Assembly: GCA_029449245.1 (NCBI GenBank)
Contig: JANATF010000017.1
Coordinates: 310,001-374,000 of the forward strand
Origin: Mortierella alpina
Taxonomy: Eukaryota > Mortierellomycota > Mortierellomycetes > Mortierellales > Mortierellaceae
Direction: 5' to 3'
Length of the DNA stretch: 64,000 nucleotides
The translations under genes and the position numbers were made by a program. Of the stretch, positions 9,201-18,710 are shown in pieces. Under the pieces are notes generated by a model. The model did no database searches and was not told the DNA's origin. It saw only the letters and a program-made list of their open reading frames with translations. Within the stretch, counting starts at the first letter, position 1; each line of letters starts with the position of its first letter.

Positions 9201-11563
9201 TAGAGTACTTTTACTCTCGACACATACGAGAGACCAGTGAATCAGATGCAGTGTCTGATATTTCTCAAGATCTGGCCAAACACCCTCTAAGCCAAAGGAC
9301 GCTTGTCAACGAGCCGTCGATTGTCCAATTCCTAGCCGAGCACGCCCAAGACGATTCTGGGTTCCGACAACGACTTCATCAATATGTCGAGCAATCGAAA
9401 ACAGACGTTTCGGCTAGCCAAGCAGCAGCCAATGCCATCACTATCTTGGTTCAGGCCGGTGTGTCATTCATTGGGGCCGATCTAGCAGCTATCAGAATTC
9501 CCGGCGCTGACCTGAGTGGTGGACAGTTCGATTCAGCTCAACTACAAGGAGCAGATTTGAGAAGCACCAACTTACGCAATATCTGGTTGCGTCAGGCAGA
9601 TTTGATCAACGCGCAGATGGAGGAAGTCCGATTTGGCGAATATCCGTATCTTGAGGAAGAAGACCAAGTGATGTCGTGCGCGTACTCTCTGGACGGGAAG
9701 ACGCTTGCTGTTGGCCTCGGCAGTGGCACAATTAATTTGTACAACACCGCAACTTGGGAGAAGACATACAAACTAGGCGGCCACACTGACTCTGTTAACA
9801 GCCTGGTGTTTTCGCCAAGCGGCCAGCAAATTGCCTCGGGCAGTTCCGACAACACGGTGCGGCTCTGGGACGCACAAACCGGTGCACCTGGTGCCATCCT
9901 AAGCGGCCACACCGGCTGGGTTTACAGCGTGGTGTTTTCGCCAAGCGGCCAACAGATTGCCTCGGGTAGTCACGACAACACGGTGCGGCTCTGGGACGCA
10001 CAAACCGGTGCATCTGGTGCCATCCTAAGCGGCCACACCGACTGGGTTAGAAGCGTGGTGTTTTCGCCAAGCGGCCAGCAAATTGCCTCGGGCAGTGACG
10101 ACAAGACGGTGCGGCTCTGGGATGTACAAACCGGTGCACCTGGTGCCATCCTACACGGCCACACCTCCCTTGTTCTCAGCGTGGTGTTTTCGCCAAGCGG
10201 CCAGCAGATTGCCTCGTCCAGTTCTGACGAGACGGTGCGGCTCTGGGACGCACAAACCGGTGCATCTGGTGCCATCCTAAGCGGTCACACCGGCTCGGTT
10301 AAAACTGTGGTGTTTTCGCCAAGCGGCCAGCAGATTGCCTCGGGCAGTCACGACAAGACGGTGCGGCTCTGGGACGCACAAACCGGTGCACCTGGTGCCA
10401 TCCTAAGCGGCCACACCTCCACTGTTTACGGCGTGGTGTTTTCGCCAAACGGCCAGCAGATTGCCTCGAGCAGTGATGACAACACGGTGCGGCTCTGGGA
10501 CACACAAACCGGTGCATCTGGTGCCATCCTAAGCGGTCACAGCGGCTGGGTTAGAAGCGTGGTGTTTTCGCAAAGCGGCCAGCAGATTGCCTCGGGCAGT
10601 GACGACAACACGGTGCGGCTCTGGGACGCACAAACCGGTGCATCTGGTGCCATCCTAAGCGGCCACACCTCCTTTGTTAGAAGCGTGGTGTTTTCGCAAA
10701 GCGGCCAGCAGATTGCCTCGGGCAGTGACGACAAGACGGTGCGGCTCTGGGATGTACAAACCGGTGCACCTGGTGCCATCCTAAGCGGCCACACCGAGGC
10801 TGTTCTCAGCGTGGTGTTTTCGCCAAGCGGCCAGCAGATTGCCTCGGGTAGTCACGACAACACGGTGCGGCTCTGGGACGCACAAACCGGTGCATCTGGT
10901 GCCATCCTAAGCGGCCACACCGACTGGGTTAGAAGCGTGGTGTTTTCGCCAAGCGGCCAGCAAATTGCCTCGGGCAGTGACGACAAGACGGTGCGGCTCT
11001 GGGATGTACAAACCGGTGCACCTGGTGCCATCCTACACGGCCACACCTCCCTTGTTCTCAGCGTGGTGTTTTCGCCAAGCGGCCAGCAGATTGCTTCGGG
11101 CAGTTCCGACAAGACGGTGCGGCTCTGGGACGCACAAACCAGCGCACCTGGTGCCATCCTAAGCGGCCACACCAACGATGTTCTTAGCGTGGTGTTTTCG
11201 CCAAGCGGCCAGCAGATTGCCTCGGGCAGTCACGACAAGACGGTGCGTCTCTGGGATGTGAAATCAGGTCTTTGTTTGGCTACTGTAAAGGATTTCCATG
11301 GTGGGATCTCGTCAATTGCATGGAACGCAAGTGCATACGGCAGCTACTTATCAACTGCCTGCGGCGATAAATCTGTTCGTATGTGGAAGGTCAAAGGAGC
11401 CTGCCATCCCGTGCCTGTGCACCTAGTCTGGAGCTCTTGGCATGACCAGCTTGTTGTATCAGGTACCAACATCTTGAACACGCAGGGTTTAAGCAGTACG
11501 AATAGGAAACTCTTAGAACAACGCGGCGCTTTCAGCAAACAGATATCTCTGGAAGAGCCGTAG
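6224..11563 (+). CDS. NACHT-WD40 NLR-like STAND protein, copy A
   Basis: A 1,779-aa, single-exon STAND NTPase of the NLR-like type. Order of parts: residues 1-190 Ser/Thr-rich and disordered; about 190-640 a helical, ARM/HEAT-like region; NACHT with Walker A GDSGAGKST at 665-673 (K671) and Walker B MILICDGYDE at 732-741 (D737, D740, E741); a winged-helix/helical stretch to about 1060; pentapeptide repeats (A-D-L-x-x type) at about 1080-1140; 14 WD40 repeats at 1149-1740. Repeats 2-13 (9785-11296) are almost identical 42-residue units. By analogy with HET-D/E and other fungal NLRs, ligand binding by the WD40 part should release NACHT oligomerisation and activate the N-terminal part, but no HET, Goodbye, HeLo or other known effector domain is visible. 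It lies in a duplicated segment with copy B at 36054. TAG stop; no in-frame damage. Confidence 0.93.
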   Translation: MSNPLNSSPPDIGRSAHNSLTPSLTAHGRSISHGAATVSSQQASSSSDGENISISSQKPRTRDKIRNFFRSTKHEDKATIQDGPSKTKIRHARAASTDITSAVYSLEVSSSRTGSQPTIGKTEARLNVFSENVTKTSTRITLPKLDVRIDSTSQLALCISRLPRNTTSPLQREGLESASDPTNEAPPWAMPSDDTLQEWIKAIEQNPIKQEHLRWLGSRIVEEFIKHAVKDPVAVSEVVLLGSVLDQPHYRKLLNCFIAQLQESVLLDVDLLQGLVQLVQCAAPAYLDADDLVKILSILRQRLGDTHQQSSEHQYHLTLAVSRLLDVMAEPEHKVKDLPRVEEKEPLASVLSGLQSSSDPYLMYQALYAFQALQYVPDNESALRAIMRHSLGAAESLIKVSGVIQLNFDGLLEGLTQMQKTVEETYGIAKSSYEGISSLIDSGRGLLDSLRTGLVSGHKHPWYPAVLSATALCRAGQLVYFSKLVREAPCRRDPRFQWGVSQLLGEIAIDDESESCIREQAVSFLEDLYLNDTDWAQDDSVRSWMLTILGKISEVPDRAVRDVALACLQVPMNSGSTIVPHPYPLRSHLPIPMKSPLLALVQDIPYLEYDLNDLRLRRLQEYSQTVYIPPQAKANLQAADKDALPLMKTIKEFLESDGQVFLILGDSGAGKSTFNRHLEHELWNDYKPGGHIPLFINLPAVAESYQDIIGKQLRMHRFKEDKIKELKENRKMILICDGYDETQLKVNLHSENMLNQKEQADTKMIISCRSTYLGQGYRDRFRPQQYDRYSSSAANLYTEAAIVPFSRDQIGEYVDQFVRDPEVHKLIGDRPVWSTEDYMEKLRSIPNLMELVKNPFLLSLSLRALPGVVKDGTDITKIKVTRLTLYNSFIDQWLDISERRLGTIKFAADEKNALQDLLEEGFVDNAITFLKNLAAAVFKEQDGNPVVQYMPLSDKGTWKVQFFGSQPLATLLRECSPLSRSGVQHRFLHRSLLEYFYSRHIRETSESDAVSDISQDLAKHPLSQRTLVNEPSIVQFLAEHAQDDSGFRQRLHQYVEQSKTDVSASQAAANAITILVQAGVSFIGADLAAIRIPGADLSGGQFDSAQLQGADLRSTNLRNIWLRQADLINAQMEEVRFGEYPYLEEEDQVMSCAYSLDGKTLAVGLGSGTINLYNTATWEKTYKLGGHTDSVNSLVFSPSGQQIASGSSDNTVRLWDAQTGAPGAILSGHTGWVYSVVFSPSGQQIASGSHDNTVRLWDAQTGASGAILSGHTDWVRSVVFSPSGQQIASGSDDKTVRLWDVQTGAPGAILHGHTSLVLSVVFSPSGQQIASSSSDETVRLWDAQTGASGAILSGHTGSVKTVVFSPSGQQIASGSHDKTVRLWDAQTGAPGAILSGHTSTVYGVVFSPNGQQIASSSDDNTVRLWDTQTGASGAILSGHSGWVRSVVFSQSGQQIASGSDDNTVRLWDAQTGASGAILSGHTSFVRSVVFSQSGQQIASGSDDKTVRLWDVQTGAPGAILSGHTEAVLSVVFSPSGQQIASGSHDNTVRLWDAQTGASGAILSGHTDWVRSVVFSPSGQQIASGSDDKTVRLWDVQTGAPGAILHGHTSLVLSVVFSPSGQQIASGSSDKTVRLWDAQTSAPGAILSGHTNDVLSVVFSPSGQQIASGSHDKTVRLWDVKSGLCLATVKDFHGGISSIAWNASAYGSYLSTACGDKSVRMWKVKGACHPVPVHLVWSSWHDQLVVSGTNILNTQGLSSTNRKLLEQRGAFSKQISLEEP
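9785..11296 (+). repeat. 12 tandem 126-bp WD40 units in NLR copy A
   Basis: Twelve units of exactly 126 bp (42 codons) with a near-invariant frame VVFSPSGQQIASGS..TVRLWD. Differences concentrate at codons 2, 3 and 5 of each unit (for example D-W-R, S-L-L, G-S-K, N-D-L) and at the pair around the S-x-D-x-T turn (H/S/D and N/K/E). Synonymous sites are also highly uniform between units, which points to ongoing homogenisation. The flanking first and last repeats (1149-1187 and 1692-1740) are degenerate and bring the total to 14, enough for two seven-bladed propellers. Confidence 0.95.
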
Positions 11564-11639
11564 GTGTTAATAGTATGAATTAGACCTACACTCTCGTCTC
11601 TCACAATATTAGATTTGCAACCCATTTTCGTATTTATTC

Positions 11640-12600
11640 AGAGTTTTCGCTTGTCTTTGCAATCTCTTCTGGGAGCGTGAGGACACGCGCTGGCCACTTC
11701 TCGCAGATGACACAAAAGGTCTGGTCCAGTGTCGAGAGATTGAACCCACAACTGGGGCAAAGGTCTCTGCCGTCCTTCCTCAGCTTCTGCGGGTGATCAT
11801 GTCATCGCCAAAGACGTCCTTGAACACTTAGAGTACTGCAAATGTTCAACATCTCGGATTTTGAGCCCCTCCTGCTCAACAATGCGATCCTGTCCCTTGA
11901 TACCCTCGGCCGACATGGACTCTTGAAACATCGTTGGCAGTATCATCGTACCCGAGCCACTCCTGGACTCTGCGTTCGCATTCACGCTGCTTGAGGCGCC
12001 GGAATTATCGAAGTGATCGATTCTGGTACTGGTGGGGCTGCGGACTCTATTCAAAATCGTTTGCCAATCCCAGATTGGAAGCAGTAATCTGTCTACCTGA
12101 TGGAAGCATATTCCCTTAGACCCAAATTGACCAGTTGCATTGAAGCATGCTTTCGTAAATTCACGAAAGTCCCCGCCGTCGATAAGCACAAATCTTGTTG
12201 TTCTCTCCCTCTCTAAGTGGGTAACTACATCCTTAGACGAGGCTCTCACCCGCAGCACGCGCAGCAAATACCGTAACGTACCAGTTTATGATGGGGTCGC
12301 TTCCATTAGTGGCTCTAGATGCGCATCGAAGATTAATCCCACCGTCAGCACAGGCGACTGTTGTAACTCTAGTATCATTCGCATGGGGACAAATAGAGAG
12401 AAGAGATTAAAGATCGAGGTTATGAACAGCGTGATAGCTTGCATGGATGGTCGATTAGTTGAACAAAAGAGTGATGGGCGGGACTCTGAGTGGCCTTGGA
12501 AAGCTACACGGGAGCATCCACTATTTATATACAAGAGACAAGCCCATAGTCGACCTTGTATTATGTAAGGTGTCAAGGAAGCCTTCTTGCAAGTTGCCAA
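11640..12600 (-). pseudogene. decayed minus-strand gene with C-terminal zinc ribbon, linked to NLR copy A
   Basis: Reading the minus strand from 12600, a frame continues past one in-frame TAA (12286-12288) to about 11797. It then breaks near 11790, where the aligned copy near 41620 reads on. Beyond the break another frame encodes a zinc-ribbon-like piece, CPSCG..(x15)..CVIC, near 11690-11765. The segment around LPTMFQESMSAE aligns with 41690-41750 in copy B. Tail-to-tail with the NLR gene. No family is recognised. The stop and the frameshift make a functional product unlikely, although a spliced gene cannot be excluded. Confidence 0.5.
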
Positions 12601-13826
12601 TTGGTCGAACGATCTTGTAGAAAGGAATAATATTATGTTTGTCCAAAAATAAAAGACGCCAATGTTTCCTGAACAAAGACATCCAAAGATTTAGTCATCG
12701 CGATTGTGGCATTGAAAGCGAGTCCTTTTCGATGCACAGGTTGCGGCGCGTGAAGACACGCGGTCCGAGGACAGGTGGTTGTTTTAAGTGTCCGCGGTTT
12801 AATGATCGACTCAAAAAGGCACTTCATGAAAAAATGCCAAAAAAAGGTGTGCTGCTCTAAGCTTCTTCAGGGCAGCCCTGGTTCGCCGTTTTCCCCAAGC
12901 ACGAAAGACAACCCAGATTTGCCTTTCCACGGATGACTATCAGGAAGAGGAGAACGTCCCTTTTTCACTCCGTTCCTTTGTTGTCCTTCATCACACACAC
13001 ACGATCCTTCTCCATTCCTAGCAGTAAGATAACAACACAACCATGATATCTACTGCCTCTGATGGCAGTTAGTCCCCTCGCGTTCCTCGTCCTCGTCGTT
13101 GCTGCAGAATCAGCAGACCGGATCCCGATCGTAACCTAATCCGAACAATGTTGAACCGCTCTTGGGGATGTTTCTGTGCTAGAAGCCCGTTGCGGCATGA
13201 TCGATCGACATAATCCGATGTGGTGAGCGAATGTTACTATATGAAAATATGGTCAAAGTTGCCCTCATGACCGTGATATCTGATTGTTGCTGGCTCCTCT
13301 ATTTCGCATACAGTAGTTCTTGTGCGACGTCTCCATGCCTTGAGGAAGGGTGCAGTACGAGGACCGACGCGAGCTATGGAAGGCCATTTCGTGATTTAGC
13401 TGAGGATAGTAAATACTGATCCTGTAGTGTAGGACTTCGGCCTTCTGGACGTCGAAGGCCCATTTTGCCTGGCGATTACGATAAGAGTGACGAGAGGCAT
13501 GGACGTCTGTCTACTGCAGGGTAGAGCGACCTGATGCAAATCGTATTGCGAGCCCACTCTAACCCGCGTGCGCAGATGTGCACTGATCGAAGATCGGCGC
13601 TACTGGGGCATTTTTTGGATCAATACGAAACCACAGCACAGTTGTTGCTGTTGGCTGCGAGTTCGTCTTTCACTCGCCGTTATACGTCTTCAGGCCTGTG
13701 CTGGTTGGAGTCACGGTTGTGCTCCCTGCGAGTGCTGCCAATTATGTCTCACCCCATTATCGACTGCAAAACAACGTTTTTATTCATATGCTTCTCTCCT
13801 TCTTTACGCATCTTGCTTTGTCTCTC
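12601..13826. other. intergenic region without a recognisable gene
   Basis: 1.2 kb between the zinc-ribbon relic and the LRR gene. Short open frames on both strands (for example 12633-12860) do not resemble any family. A 9-bp hairpin (CTTCGGCCTTCTGGACGTCGAAGG, read from 13436 with a mismatched loop) and a pyrimidine-rich stretch at 13795-13835 downstream of the LRR gene were seen. Nothing else could be supported. Confidence 0.4.
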
Positions 13827-15554
13827 TCACTCATCACAGTTCCTCCAGCAAAAATCCAGCGTCGACCGCCTCGTTTTCAACCACTTCCAAGGTGCGCTCT
13901 GTCCAACAATCCGCAACATCATATCTTGCAAGAACATAAACTTGACTTGGTTCAGCAAAGGCCAGTGCTCTGCCATAAACTCGACGTCCGCTCGCTCGAC
14001 CTTGCCGTACCCATAGTTCATCACCAAGCGCCTCAGCTTCTGCAATCCTCCCAAGTACGGCAGTCCTTCAGAAAGCGTCCAGTCCATGACATGGATACCC
14101 GAAAACCCACCCCACTGCACCAGATACAGCTCCTCCAGGTTCGTCAGCTTTCCGACTTGTTGATACAGCTTGCGCACGGCCAAGTAGCCTGCGCCCATGT
14201 CGCCCTTGGTATATGTTTTCTGCTTTGGGTTCAGCTCTGGGTCTTGATCCAGTCCCAGTTCCAGCGTCCGTCGAAGACAAGCCCGATCACTCTGGAGTCG
14301 CAGGTGGAGCTTCTCAAGACCGAGACAGACCCAGTCCGACTCTAGCGCGTCCGAGAGCTTCAGGAACGTGGATATGGACTCACTGGCGATAAACGACTTT
14401 AGAGCCGTGCACGAGGAAAGGATTTGCTGGATCTCCTTGCTACTGACGACGGCTTTGCTCGAGAACTCGACGTGCTGAAGTGTCTGTGAATGATGTTGCA
14501 GAAGCGCCTTTGGGATGTTGTAGAGTGGTGTGTTGTTCTCCAACGTGATTCCCTTGAACCCGTGCCGGAACGGGAGGATGCCGGCATAGAACTCGTCCTG
14601 TTGTGAGGTAGGGTACTTTGTCTCTGAGAAGTCGATGCAAAGATGGTTCAGGTTCGGGCAGTGGTCTTTGAGAGTCGCTTCGAGCTTGTGCCAGTCCCTT
14701 TCGGCAACGTGTGGTGCTGTCAGTGTCTCCAGATGGGGAACACAGGTCTTGAGGAAAGGGATGAGGAATGAGGCGGGCAGGCCCTTTTTGGAGCTCCTGG
14801 GTAGCCTCAGCCTTTTGAGGCTCGAGTTGGACCTGGCAAGGCAGCGCAGTGTTTGGTTCACGGCCGTGGTGTCGGCTCTGCTCGAGTAAGTGACCGAGAA
14901 CTCGCATGTGAGCTCGATTATCCATGGCTTCAGACAGCAGGCTTGGAGGATCCTCAGGAACCTTTGGAATAAAACGACGCACTCTTGGTCTTTGGAGCAT
15001 GTCAACGTCAGGTCCTTCAGCTGCGGCAGACTGGACTCCAGGACCTGGGCGAAGCGTTCATAATGTTCTTTTTGAGCAAAGATTGTTGAGACTGGAAGGT
15101 TGATGGAGCTGATGTTGGGTGCAAACTCCATCATGGAGAGGGCCAGCAGGCTGCGCAAGCCATGTTCGTCGGGTTGACAGACCACTGGCTCGCGCTGCTT
15201 CAGAGAGCGGAGCAAATCCAGATTCTTTTGAACATTTACATTTTTCTCATGGCGGTTGAGCAGCCTCTTGAGAAGGCACGCGACGTACATCTCGAGTACG
15301 CAAGGTGAGGTAGGTGAGGTCAAGTGTTGATAATCCTTGGTGTCAGTTGCCGATGCGATGGTGCCGGTCTTCCTACTTCTACTGGCATCCCGCTTTGAGA
15401 CTGAGTAGTACTGCAGAAGACGTGGCCTGAGCATCGGCCTATAGTACGCCTCGAAGGCTTCACTGGTATCAGAGACATCGACTGATCCCGACCGTCGATC
15501 CTCAGCAGCCTGGCGGTCAAATGTGGGATCTGGGTACCATCTCATCGCTGTCAT
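13827..15554 (-). CDS. LRR protein of the F-box/LRR family, F-box not evident
   Basis: Single exon. The start is the ATG at 15554 (575 aa); the frame extends upstream only from a TTG. Irregular amphipathic LRRs with the consensus L-x-x-L-x-x-L/C-x-x-L run from about residue 140 to the end. The C-terminus matches its neighbour at 16150: ADVEFMAEHWPLLNQVKF followed by APWKWLKTRR. That block is shared with the F-box proteins at 26-32 kb, so they form one family. The N-terminal 120 residues carry no clear F-box, so the gene may have lost it or replaced it. A likely role is substrate recognition or protein-protein interaction, by family analogy only. A TATA box lies 141 bp upstream. Confidence 0.75.
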   Translation of the reverse strand: MTAMRWYPDPTFDRQAAEDRRSGSVDVSDTSEAFEAYYRPMLRPRLLQYYSVSKRDASRSRKTGTIASATDTKDYQHLTSPTSPCVLEMYVACLLKRLLNRHEKNVNVQKNLDLLRSLKQREPVVCQPDEHGLRSLLALSMMEFAPNISSINLPVSTIFAQKEHYERFAQVLESSLPQLKDLTLTCSKDQECVVLFQRFLRILQACCLKPWIIELTCEFSVTYSSRADTTAVNQTLRCLARSNSSLKRLRLPRSSKKGLPASFLIPFLKTCVPHLETLTAPHVAERDWHKLEATLKDHCPNLNHLCIDFSETKYPTSQQDEFYAGILPFRHGFKGITLENNTPLYNIPKALLQHHSQTLQHVEFSSKAVVSSKEIQQILSSCTALKSFIASESISTFLKLSDALESDWVCLGLEKLHLRLQSDRACLRRTLELGLDQDPELNPKQKTYTKGDMGAGYLAVRKLYQQVGKLTNLEELYLVQWGGFSGIHVMDWTLSEGLPYLGGLQKLRRLVMNYGYGKVERADVEFMAEHWPLLNQVKFMFLQDMMLRIVGQSAPWKWLKTRRSTLDFCWRNCDE

Positions 15555-15694
15555 GGGTATAAAAGTGAAGCGGGTATAGAATGAAGCTGGTGTAGACAGT
15601 GCTTGGTGCAATAGCAATTGGAAGGTGTGTCAAACGAAAGCGACTATGGCGGATGGGTGGGGAAGTGAGGGACGGAAGAAGGGTCAATTGAGCT

Positions 15695-15702
15695 CTTTTA
15701 TA
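15695..15702 (-). promoter_or_regulatory. TATA box of the LRR gene at 13827-15554
   Basis: TATAAAAG on the minus strand, 141 bp before the chosen ATG. It is followed about 30 bp downstream by a pyrimidine-rich initiator region. Confidence 0.5.
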
Positions 15703-15974
15703 CCTTTTCAGCAAGCCATGGTGCGCAAAACCGGGCCGCATGCTGTCTGGTGGCAAATGCTTTGCCACCATATATAATGGTTGACACACTTTCCCCGCAG
15801 TGTGATGTGGTAGCGTCTCTGAGGACACGGACCTCGCAAAACGGACTTGTGTCTGCTGCCGTACCTGCTAGAGTCGAAGAGACACGCCGCGAATGCAGCC
15901 ATGGTGCATGGCACTGGTGATGGGATGCTATGCCGGGTGTACATCCCAATGCGTTGCAAGTCGTTTTTGAATTC

Positions 15975-15995
15975 TTTTTTTTTTTTTTTTTTTTT
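15975..15995. repeat. T21 homopolymer in an intergenic region
   Basis: A run of 21 T between the two LRR genes, within the region 15555-16149 that has no other supportable gene. It lies downstream of the minus-strand F-box gene's neighbour promoter area. Length is likely to vary between isolates and between reads. Confidence 0.8.
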
Positions 15996-16149
15996 GTTTA
16001 TGGTGGCAATCAAGGGGACACGTGTGGGCACTGCAACTGTCAAACCAAGGCCGCTCATGCTCCTTGCGAACTCTATCCACACGGACTATATCCACGCGAT
16101 GGCGTGTCAACATACTCATCATCCTAGCCTCCTAACTCCTGCACTTTTT

Positions 16150-17970
16150 TTAATAGCCCTCAAGATTGCAGTAGAGAAACTCATCGAATGGGTTGTACAC
16201 CTCCCTAGGCTGGACGTAGGTATGGTAGGTGTACCTGAGGTAAGGTCTGCGTGCCTTTAACCATGCCCAAGGGTGCCTGTACTTGTCCACATGGCTCTGC
16301 TCGCCATAGAAAACAACCTCCTTCAAATTAGGCCAATGCTTGTGCATAAACTCGACCTCGGCTTGCCCAATGTGCTGTAGTCCGTAATCCAGCCGCAGTT
16401 TCCTCAGCTTGACAAGGCCGCCCAGAAAGCCCAGTCCGACTCCAAGCGTCCAGTCCTCGTTAAGATTCCATGCGCTGTTTCTGGCGTGCTTTATATACAG
16501 ATCTTCCAGTTCTGTCAGCTCTCCAAGGTTCTTAAAGAACTTACGCATCGCCATATATGCGAGGTCCTCGTCCTCGAGTTCTCCGCTAGGCAGACCTGGA
16601 TTGAATTCCGGATCGAGATCGAGTTTCTGCCTCTTTACTAATTCGAGAGTTGAGTCCTTGACCTCAATCGTCCACTCGAGCCTTTGAAGATGGCGATGCG
16701 CCCAGCGCACGGATATGGCACCTTTGACATTGAGAGGGGCACTGGACGAGACAACGAAGGTCCGTAGAGCAGTCATGGTCTGGATCAAATTCACTATGGC
16801 GGAGCTTACCATACCATCGTCGAGGAAGAGTGTTTCCAGAGTAGCGGCATGCTGATTCAACGCGAGCGCGACGTCATAACTACCGTCAGAGGGATAAGAG
16901 TGCCCGTAGTAGACACGCAGATTTTTACAGGCTTTGATCAGGCGTTCGACCCCCTGCATCATCGCCTGAACATCCCTGTCCGAGGTATGGTTCCTCAAGT
17001 TCAGTTCACGCACGTTCGGACAGTGGTCTCGCACTGTGTCTGCAAACTTGGAATAGGCCTGATCTCCGATGAAGGGGACATTCAAGATCTGCAACTGAGG
17101 GAGGCAGAACTTGAAGATCGGGTTGACGAACGTTGAGGGAAGGTCATACTGCCCGGTTGGGAAGATCATGGACGTAACGGCCGACTTGACTCTTGGGTTT
17201 TTGGCCAGTTCTTTCATCGTCTTGGTGACCAGAGCCGAATGGAGCGTTCTCTTGTACGCCATGACAAAGTTCAACACCAGGGTCTTTAGCTTTGGTTTGG
17301 AGAACAGTGGCTGTAGAATAGGCAGAACACAGCTGACGGAGAAGTACATGGCGGGCAACCCTTTTGCACGCCGTAAGATGAATGTTTCCAGGTGAGGCAG
17401 GTTGGCATCCAACGCCGCGACAAATTTAGAGCTCCCAAGGACTTCTGGATAAAGTGTCAAGCTGGTGAGGTTGGGCGCAGTCTCCAGCAGGCTGATCAAG
17501 GGCTCGGTTGCAATGGTTTTATCTTTGGCGTCCCAATGGGAATAAATGTCGTTCAGAGCTCCAATGGTGATGGTAAGGGACTGTAGAGATGAGAATCCAG
17601 GAGGCCTTGAGGTGCCGGCTGGCTCTTGGGCTGGAGCCGGGGCTGGGGCTGAAGGCGTGGAAGCGCTGCCATTGGCAGTGGCGATATTGAAGAGAGCGCA
17701 GAGATACTCGGCGGCAAAGATCTCTAGGCTAAGTGTCTCGATATACTGGCGATTCCTGTGGAGGGACCCGGACGCTCGTGCGCGATGGAAGGTGCTTGCG
17801 AGGAGACTCTTGTCGGCGGTCTTTGTGGTGGAAATATGTCTCCAGAGGTAAGGGTTGAAGGCCTTGTTGAGCACCTTGCTGGTTAACTTGCAAGCGGCAA
17901 TGTCTTTAAGCGACAAGTGCTGGGCCACCATAGCAGCCAGCTCAGGAGCGGCAAACATCTCTGCAGCCAT
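16150..17970 (-). CDS. F-box/LRR protein
   Basis: Single exon, 606 aa, ATG at 17970. The N-terminus is a recognisable F-box: APELAAMVAQHLSLKDIAAC followed by KLTSKVLNKAFNPYLWRHIS (residues about 7-48), the Skp1-binding part of SCF ubiquitin ligases. An alanine/proline-rich insert (APAPAQEPAG) sits at about 105-125. From about 125 on there are irregular LRRs, ending with the family block EVEFMHKHWPNLKEVVFY and HPWAWLKARR. It is head-to-tail with the LRR gene at 13827-15554, 596 bp apart, and the two are probably ancient tandem duplicates. Substrate unknown. Confidence 0.85.
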   Translation of the reverse strand: MAAEMFAAPELAAMVAQHLSLKDIAACKLTSKVLNKAFNPYLWRHISTTKTADKSLLASTFHRARASGSLHRNRQYIETLSLEIFAAEYLCALFNIATANGSASTPSAPAPAPAQEPAGTSRPPGFSSLQSLTITIGALNDIYSHWDAKDKTIATEPLISLLETAPNLTSLTLYPEVLGSSKFVAALDANLPHLETFILRRAKGLPAMYFSVSCVLPILQPLFSKPKLKTLVLNFVMAYKRTLHSALVTKTMKELAKNPRVKSAVTSMIFPTGQYDLPSTFVNPIFKFCLPQLQILNVPFIGDQAYSKFADTVRDHCPNVRELNLRNHTSDRDVQAMMQGVERLIKACKNLRVYYGHSYPSDGSYDVALALNQHAATLETLFLDDGMVSSAIVNLIQTMTALRTFVVSSSAPLNVKGAISVRWAHRHLQRLEWTIEVKDSTLELVKRQKLDLDPEFNPGLPSGELEDEDLAYMAMRKFFKNLGELTELEDLYIKHARNSAWNLNEDWTLGVGLGFLGGLVKLRKLRLDYGLQHIGQAEVEFMHKHWPNLKEVVFYGEQSHVDKYRHPWAWLKARRPYLRYTYHTYVQPREVYNPFDEFLYCNLEGY

Positions 17971-18704
17971 CGTGTGGATGGAGTTGGGATGGGATGAGAT
18001 GAGATGAGATGGCCACGGAGTTGAGAAAATTTTATCTGTCGGACATACAACCAGCGTCGTTCAGCATTGTCGCACTGACCCACAATGCTGCCTCAAGCGA
18101 AACGTCTTTACAGCCAAGCATCCAGGAGTGTCATAGCCTTCAAGGGGCTGGTGTGCTGTAAAGAAAGCTAAAGGATCATCCGTATCACTAGACGGGTCGT
18201 TTGCAGGCTAGGTTTCGTAGATGGACTCGAGATCAGGTCTCCGTGAGCTGTCTGCAGCAGTCTACATGCGGCGTGAAAACGGATGGCGGCGTGGCCTTTG
18301 AAGCATCGCGAGCACACTGTGCCCGCAGATGTGCGCTGATCCAGATCGCGGCTGCTGGATCATGGTTTGGGTCAGTCGAAAAAGCACACCGCGCCTGGCG
18401 CGCGGTTGGTGCTCTCTTGTGCGCTATGAACCACACGTGGTGCAGTTGACCGCGAACTCGGCACTTTCGCCCATGACCGCAAATGCGCTTTCTCTCCAGG
18501 CCTGAGGAAGACCCTCCATAGTAGAGACAGAGAGAGAGCGAGCGAAGAGAGGAGCAGGCTGGTGCACAACATGACAACATGCTCGCACTGCCGTGCCCCC
18601 GGGTGGGCTGCTTATGTAGTCCAAGTGGGTGCGCTGCTGCGTGAAACCTTTTTTTTCCAGTCCGCGGCCCTATGACGCACAGGCGAGACGAGCGGCCGCG
18701 GATG
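17971..18704. other. promoter-bearing intergenic region
   Basis: This divergent intergenic region between the F-box gene and the LARP1 gene has no supported gene. Short open frames on both strands show biased, arginine- or serine-rich chance translations. A short GAGAT repeat (GATGAGATGAGATGAGATG, about 17992-18010) lies directly upstream of the F-box ATG. Confidence 0.4.
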
Positions 18705-18710
18705 TATAAA
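18705..18710 (+). promoter_or_regulatory. TATA box of the LARP1 gene, followed by a pyrimidine tract
   Basis: TATAAA at 18705-18710, with a C/T-rich tract (CCTTCTCTTACTCTCTCTCT, from 18739) about 30 bp downstream, where transcription would be expected to start. The remaining leader to the ATG at 19186 is also strongly C/T-rich. Confidence 0.5.

Larger units (their letters stand above)
5237..11957. repeat. segmental duplication, copy A (about 6.7 kb)
   Basis: This segment is homologous, in the same orientation, to 35077-41767. Homology begins around the shared stretch ACGAACTGCGGCTTAACAG (about 5259 and 35099). It continues through about 1 kb of upstream sequence, the whole NLR gene and about 390 bp downstream into a decayed minus-strand gene, and fades near 11957/41767. 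Upstream and downstream parts differ by small indels, whereas the coding sequence stays in register. The two copies lie 29.8 kb apart. Confidence 0.9.

Noticed and set aside
9592-11175. Long minus-strand and alternate-frame open frames across the WD40 array (also 39611-40974)
   Set aside because: They repeat with the 126-bp unit and are shadows of the repeat codons, with no domain or start context.
9785-11296. Regularly spaced repeats resembling a CRISPR array
   Set aside because: The units are 126 bp, contiguous, coding and WD40-like, in a eukaryotic gene. There are no spacers.
15555-15617. 21-codon upstream extension of the LRR gene
   Set aside because: It starts at TTG, and a TATA box nearby supports the ATG at 15554.
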